In this document: positions 54,438 to 54,575 of the stretch, in pieces
Layout: each line of letters opens with the position of its first letter
Numbering within the stretch: the stretch's first letter is position 1
Source: Sulfuritalea sp.
Lineage (GTDB): Bacteria > Pseudomonadota > Gammaproteobacteria > Burkholderiales > Rhodocyclaceae
DNA: 54,575 bases
Assembly: GCA_016712985.1 (NCBI GenBank)
Contig: JADJQA010000036.1
Span: 1 to 54,575 of the forward strand
Direction: 5' to 3'
Notes under the pieces: model-generated
Databases searched by the model: none
What the model saw: only the letters and a program-made list of their open reading frames with translations
What the model was told of the DNA's origin: nothing
Position numbers and translations under genes: made by a program

Positions 54438-54575
54438 CTATTTCCCACCCGGCACGGTCGTATTGAATCCGTTGGGCGGCGACGGCATTTTCGCCGAGCG
54501 TGGCCACTGGCAGGCTGTCCGCCTTGAAGTTGCCCATCGTTTCCAGTGCCAGATCTTTACCGGTACGCTGGCGAC
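54438..54575 (-). pseudogene. Copy of the fbpA 3' end
   Basis: The last part of the iron-binding-protein gene, up to the same TAG, cut by the window end. Contains small indels. Confidence 0.8.

Larger units (their letters stand above)
52841..54575 (-). repeat. Inverted, error-rich copy of 18269-20002
   Basis: The reverse complement repeats the 3' end of fbpA, the CDGSH gene, the PAS gene and the first codons of pat in order, with many small deletions (for example AAAA to AAA, CCCTTGG to CCCTGG) and a few substitutions. It starts exactly at the ISAzo13 right end and runs to the end of the window. Confidence 0.93.

Noticed and set aside
1..54575. CRISPR array
   Set aside because: No regularly spaced direct repeats with unique spacers were seen on either strand.
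1..54575. rRNA genes or a replication origin
   Set aside because: No rRNA sequence, DnaA-box cluster or dnaA neighbour was recognised.

Overview
The window looks like chromosomal DNA from a GC-rich betaproteobacterium, probably Rhodocyclales or a near relative. The reasons are the gene order thrS-infC-rpmI-rplT-pheS-pheT-ihfA-merR-tRNA-Pro, the order pyrG-kdsA-DUF1330-eno-ftsB, an infC gene starting with AUC, and aat followed by bpt. The order-level placement is inference. The sequence carries clear quality problems: single-base deletions in G/C runs inside thrS, prpE, pat, fbpB, fbpC, deaD and a HEPN gene; a 1.5-kb block made almost only of C and G (about 46.55-48.03 kb); and an error-rich inverted copy of 18.27-20.0 kb as the last 1.7 kb. 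It is probably a draft contig with insertion sequences at both ends.

Layout. 1-3.2 kb: part of an IS21-family element with two accessory genes. 3.6-12.7 kb: tRNA-Pro, a complete IS with a 7-bp target duplication between tRNA-Pro and merR, then the minus-strand translation operon (merR, ihfA, pheT, pheS, rplT, rpmI, infC, thrS). 12.9-16.6 kb: a SnoaL-like gene, tRNA-Val, and the pair acuI/prpE, which should take acrylyl-CoA or propionate to propionyl-CoA. 16.7-25.3 kb: an NlpC/P60 hydrolase and a ferric-iron ABC transporter split into three transcription units with two Fur-box-like sites. Between its parts lie a CDGSH protein, a double-PAS protein and a Pat-type protein acyltransferase whose family is known to inactivate acyl-CoA synthetases such as PrpE. 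25.3-26.8 kb: aat-bpt, the bacterial N-degron transferases. 26.9-32.0 kb: a peptide-type binding lipoprotein, fabI and ppiD.

32.2-36.6 kb is a patchwork of decayed toxin-antitoxin genes (vapBC remnant, RelE-like remnant), an IS1182-family element, a nuclease fragment and an intact ParE/antitoxin pair. 37.1-46.5 kb returns to core genes: an rRNA methyltransferase, a cAMP-phosphodiesterase-like gene, a DEAD-box helicase whose end is encoded by a palindromic repeat, a gamma-carbonic anhydrase, ftsB, eno, a DUF1330 gene, kdsA and pyrG (with an in-frame TAG near its end).

After the C/G block come a SapC-family gene and prfB with the classical RF2 frameshift site. Next is an MNT/HEPN pair and then a second, diverged copy of exactly the last 356 bp of prfB, so the MNT/HEPN pair is bracketed by prfB 3' ends. 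The window closes with an ISAzo13-family element whose right end abuts the inverted copy of the fbpA-CDGSH-PAS-pat region.
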